The translations under genes were made by a program, and so were the position numbers. This document shows positions 21,208-22,876 of a stretch of 22,876 bases of DNA, piece after piece. The DNA is from CAVQBP01 sp964448105 (GTDB lineage: Bacteria; Bacteroidota; Ignavibacteria; Ignavibacteriales; Ignavibacteriaceae), in NCBI GenBank assembly GCA_964448105.1, contig CAYUVK010000082.1, positions 1 through 22,876 of the forward strand. The letters run 5' to 3'. The notes under the pieces were generated by a model, which worked only from the letters and a program-made list of their open reading frames with translations, had not been told where the DNA came from and did not search any database. The stretch's first letter is position 1. The number at the start of each line of letters is the position of its first letter.

Positions 21208-22869
21208 ATGGAACCAAAGATGAAAAAGCTATTATGGTTTTTTTTATTATTATCTATCTCAATAACTGCTCAGCCAATCAAACAAACGGTAAGAAAAGAT
21301 ATTCCGCATTTAGAAAGACAAGGTAAGACAATCCAACTCTATGTAAAAGGGAAACCGTTTTTAATGCTTGCAGGTGAAACTGGAAACTCAAGTGCATCTG
21401 ATTTACACTACATGAATAAAATTTGGCAGAAGATAGTTAAGATGCATTTAAACACTCTCGTGGTTCCTGTATACTGGGAGCTTGTCGAACCAGAAGAGGG
21501 AGAGTTTAATTTCACTCTTGTAGACAGTATAATTACATCTGCTAGACAATATAATTTAAAACTTGTTTTTCTTTGGTTTGGTACTTGGAAAAATAGTATG
21601 TCGTGTTATGTTCCGCTTTGGATTAAAACTAATGAAGAAAAATTTCCGCGAGCCCGGGAAAAAAACGGGAGAGCTGAGGAAATTCTTACTGGATTTGATA
21701 GTACAAACCGGAATAATGATGCATATGCTTTTTCTAAATTAATGAAACATATACGAGATTTTGATGAGGAGGAGCAGACAGTCGTATTGGTTCAAGTGGA
21801 AAATGAAATTGGTATGATACCGGATGCCAGAGACTATTGCCAAAGTGCGAATGAAGCCTTTAATGCTGATGTACCTAAAGAATTTATTAATTATTTAAGT
21901 GAGAATAAAAGTAAACTAAATCCATTTCTATATGATTTGTGGGAGAAAAACGGATTTAAAACAAAAGGCAGCTGGCAAGAGATATTCGGTAAAAGTTTGA
22001 GCACGGATGAAATATTTATGGCGTGGAATTATGCTGAGTATGCAAATTATGTAGCTGAAGTCGGAAAGAGAGAATATCCTTTACCAATGTATGTTAATGC
22101 GGCATTAATTCGCCCCGGATATAAACCTGGTCAATATCCAAGCGGGGGCCCTTTGCCTCATCTTATGGATATATGGAAAGCAGCGGCACCAGCCATTGAT
22201 TTTCTTGCACCGGATGTTTATTTCCAAAACTTCGCTGAATGGGTGTCGAAGTTCGATGTACCTGTCGGCAAACCGGGGGAAATGAATAACCAGTTTTTTA
22301 TACCTGAGGTTGGAAATAATCAGAGTGTTGTTAATGCGTACTATGCTTTTGCACAGCATAATGTAATGGGCTACAGTCCGTTTTCAATTGAATCTCTTCC
22401 CGATCCGTCAGACAACCAGGTTTCAAAAGGTTATAATGTGCTGGCACAGCTTACTCCTCTTATATTATCAAACCAGGGAAAAGGAACAATGGCGGGGATT
22501 ATTTTAGATAGCGCCAGTCAAAAAACCGAAATAAAATTAGGAGATTATATATTTATTGTTCATCATGAATACAGCTGGCCTTATGCACCAAAAACCGAAG
22601 GAGAGAATCCGAGATCCGGAGGAATGATAATAATGGTATCACCGGATGAATATTATGTCGCAGGGAGAGGGATGGTAATTACTTTTAGATCAGCTGTTAA
22701 TGATGATAAGATTGTAGGGATAGGTAGCATAGATGAAGGAAAATTTGTTGAGGGTAAATGGAGCCCGGGATTGCGGTTGAACGGGGACCAAAGCCATCAA
22801 GGCAGGCATATGGATTTGCCTGGAAATACTTTCAGCATTCAGAAAGTAAGACTTTATAAATATAAGTGA
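21208..22869 (+). CDS. Secreted GH35-type beta-galactosidase with DUF5597-like C-terminus
   Basis: A 553-residue exported glycosidase expected to remove terminal beta-galactose from oligo- or polysaccharides. The signal peptide is MKKLLWFFLLLSISITAQ, preceded by four residues if ATG 21208 is used; ATG 21220 is equally plausible, and neither has a clear Shine-Dalgarno. The (beta/alpha)8 domain has KPFLMLAGETGNSSAS, HLNTLVVPVYWELVEPEEGEFNF, LVFLWFGTWKNS, the acid/base E200 in VQVENEIG and the nucleophile E367 in FIPEVGNN. Residues ~400-553 match the DUF5597-type C-terminal domain. The sequence resembles what I remember of Cellvibrio Bgl35A, used in xyloglucan breakdown, so a galactosylated plant glycan is a reasonable but unproven substrate. 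A double terminator separates it from the preceding gene. Confidence 0.85.
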   Translation: MEPKMKKLLWFFLLLSISITAQPIKQTVRKDIPHLERQGKTIQLYVKGKPFLMLAGETGNSSASDLHYMNKIWQKIVKMHLNTLVVPVYWELVEPEEGEFNFTLVDSIITSARQYNLKLVFLWFGTWKNSMSCYVPLWIKTNEEKFPRAREKNGRAEEILTGFDSTNRNNDAYAFSKLMKHIRDFDEEEQTVVLVQVENEIGMIPDARDYCQSANEAFNADVPKEFINYLSENKSKLNPFLYDLWEKNGFKTKGSWQEIFGKSLSTDEIFMAWNYAEYANYVAEVGKREYPLPMYVNAALIRPGYKPGQYPSGGPLPHLMDIWKAAAPAIDFLAPDVYFQNFAEWVSKFDVPVGKPGEMNNQFFIPEVGNNQSVVNAYYAFAQHNVMGYSPFSIESLPDPSDNQVSKGYNVLAQLTPLILSNQGKGTMAGIILDSASQKTEIKLGDYIFIVHHEYSWPYAPKTEGENPRSGGMIIMVSPDEYYVAGRGMVITFRSAVNDDKIVGIGSIDEGKFVEGKWSPGLRLNGDQSHQGRHMDLPGNTFSIQKVRLYKYK

Positions 22870-22876
22870 CAATAAA

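Overview
The window looks like chromosomal DNA of a low-GC bacterium from the Bacteroidota/Ignavibacteriota (Chlorobi-Ignavibacteria) side of the tree. Three of the exported proteins end in a type IX secretion (T9SS) type A sorting domain with the NPFNPTT...LASGVYFYRL...K signature common in Ignavibacteria. There is a TonB-dependent receptor with an N-terminal carboxypeptidase-regulatory-like domain, a DUF4837-type lipoprotein, and AT-rich intergenic DNA. Genus-level placement is inference. All convincing genes lie on the + strand. No tRNA, rRNA, CRISPR array or insertion sequence was seen.

Region 1 (1-10775) is mostly housekeeping. It holds a secreted M1-family metallopeptidase with a T9SS tail, then greA behind a strong hairpin plus T-run, then the riboflavin genes ribD and ribE. 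A tightly packed set follows: tilS, hpt, ftsH, a CTP-dependent polyprenol/diacylglycerol kinase-like membrane protein and a DUF4837-type lipoprotein, with overlaps of 13 and 14 nt and gaps of 18 and 20 nt. Ribosome-binding sites are weak or absent here. Short 21-nt-period repeats sit on both sides of ribE.

Region 2 (10776-22876) looks like a carbohydrate-utilisation locus. A LacI-family regulator is preceded by a 19-codon leader ORF coupled to it through TAATG. A 647-nt intergenic region with two related promoter blocks leads to a TonB-dependent receptor. Then come a secreted beta-helix protein with a T9SS tail, a 1065-residue secreted protein with three copies of an unrecognised ~260-residue module and a T9SS tail, and a secreted GH35-type beta-galactosidase with a DUF5597-like C-terminus. 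No SusD-like gene is present, so this is not a classical SusC/SusD locus. A LacI-type palindrome, ATTGAAnCGnTTCAAT, occurs complete in front of lacI and in front of the receptor gene, and as a half site in the second block. Each copy starts directly after a -10-like box with the same 15-nt spacing to a -35-like box. The simplest model is a LacI-type repressor that controls itself and the uptake/degradation genes in response to a sugar.

The most interesting material is this regulatory layout. It includes the operator-promoter repeat, nested short leader ORFs that carry the Shine-Dalgarno sequence of the next start with identical 36-nt/25-nt geometry at lacI and at the receptor, and other mini-ORFs with an R-G-G codon core. 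Also notable are the recent internal duplication (470 bp with two mismatches) in the 1065-residue protein and a double terminator inside the apparent operon just before the GH35 gene.
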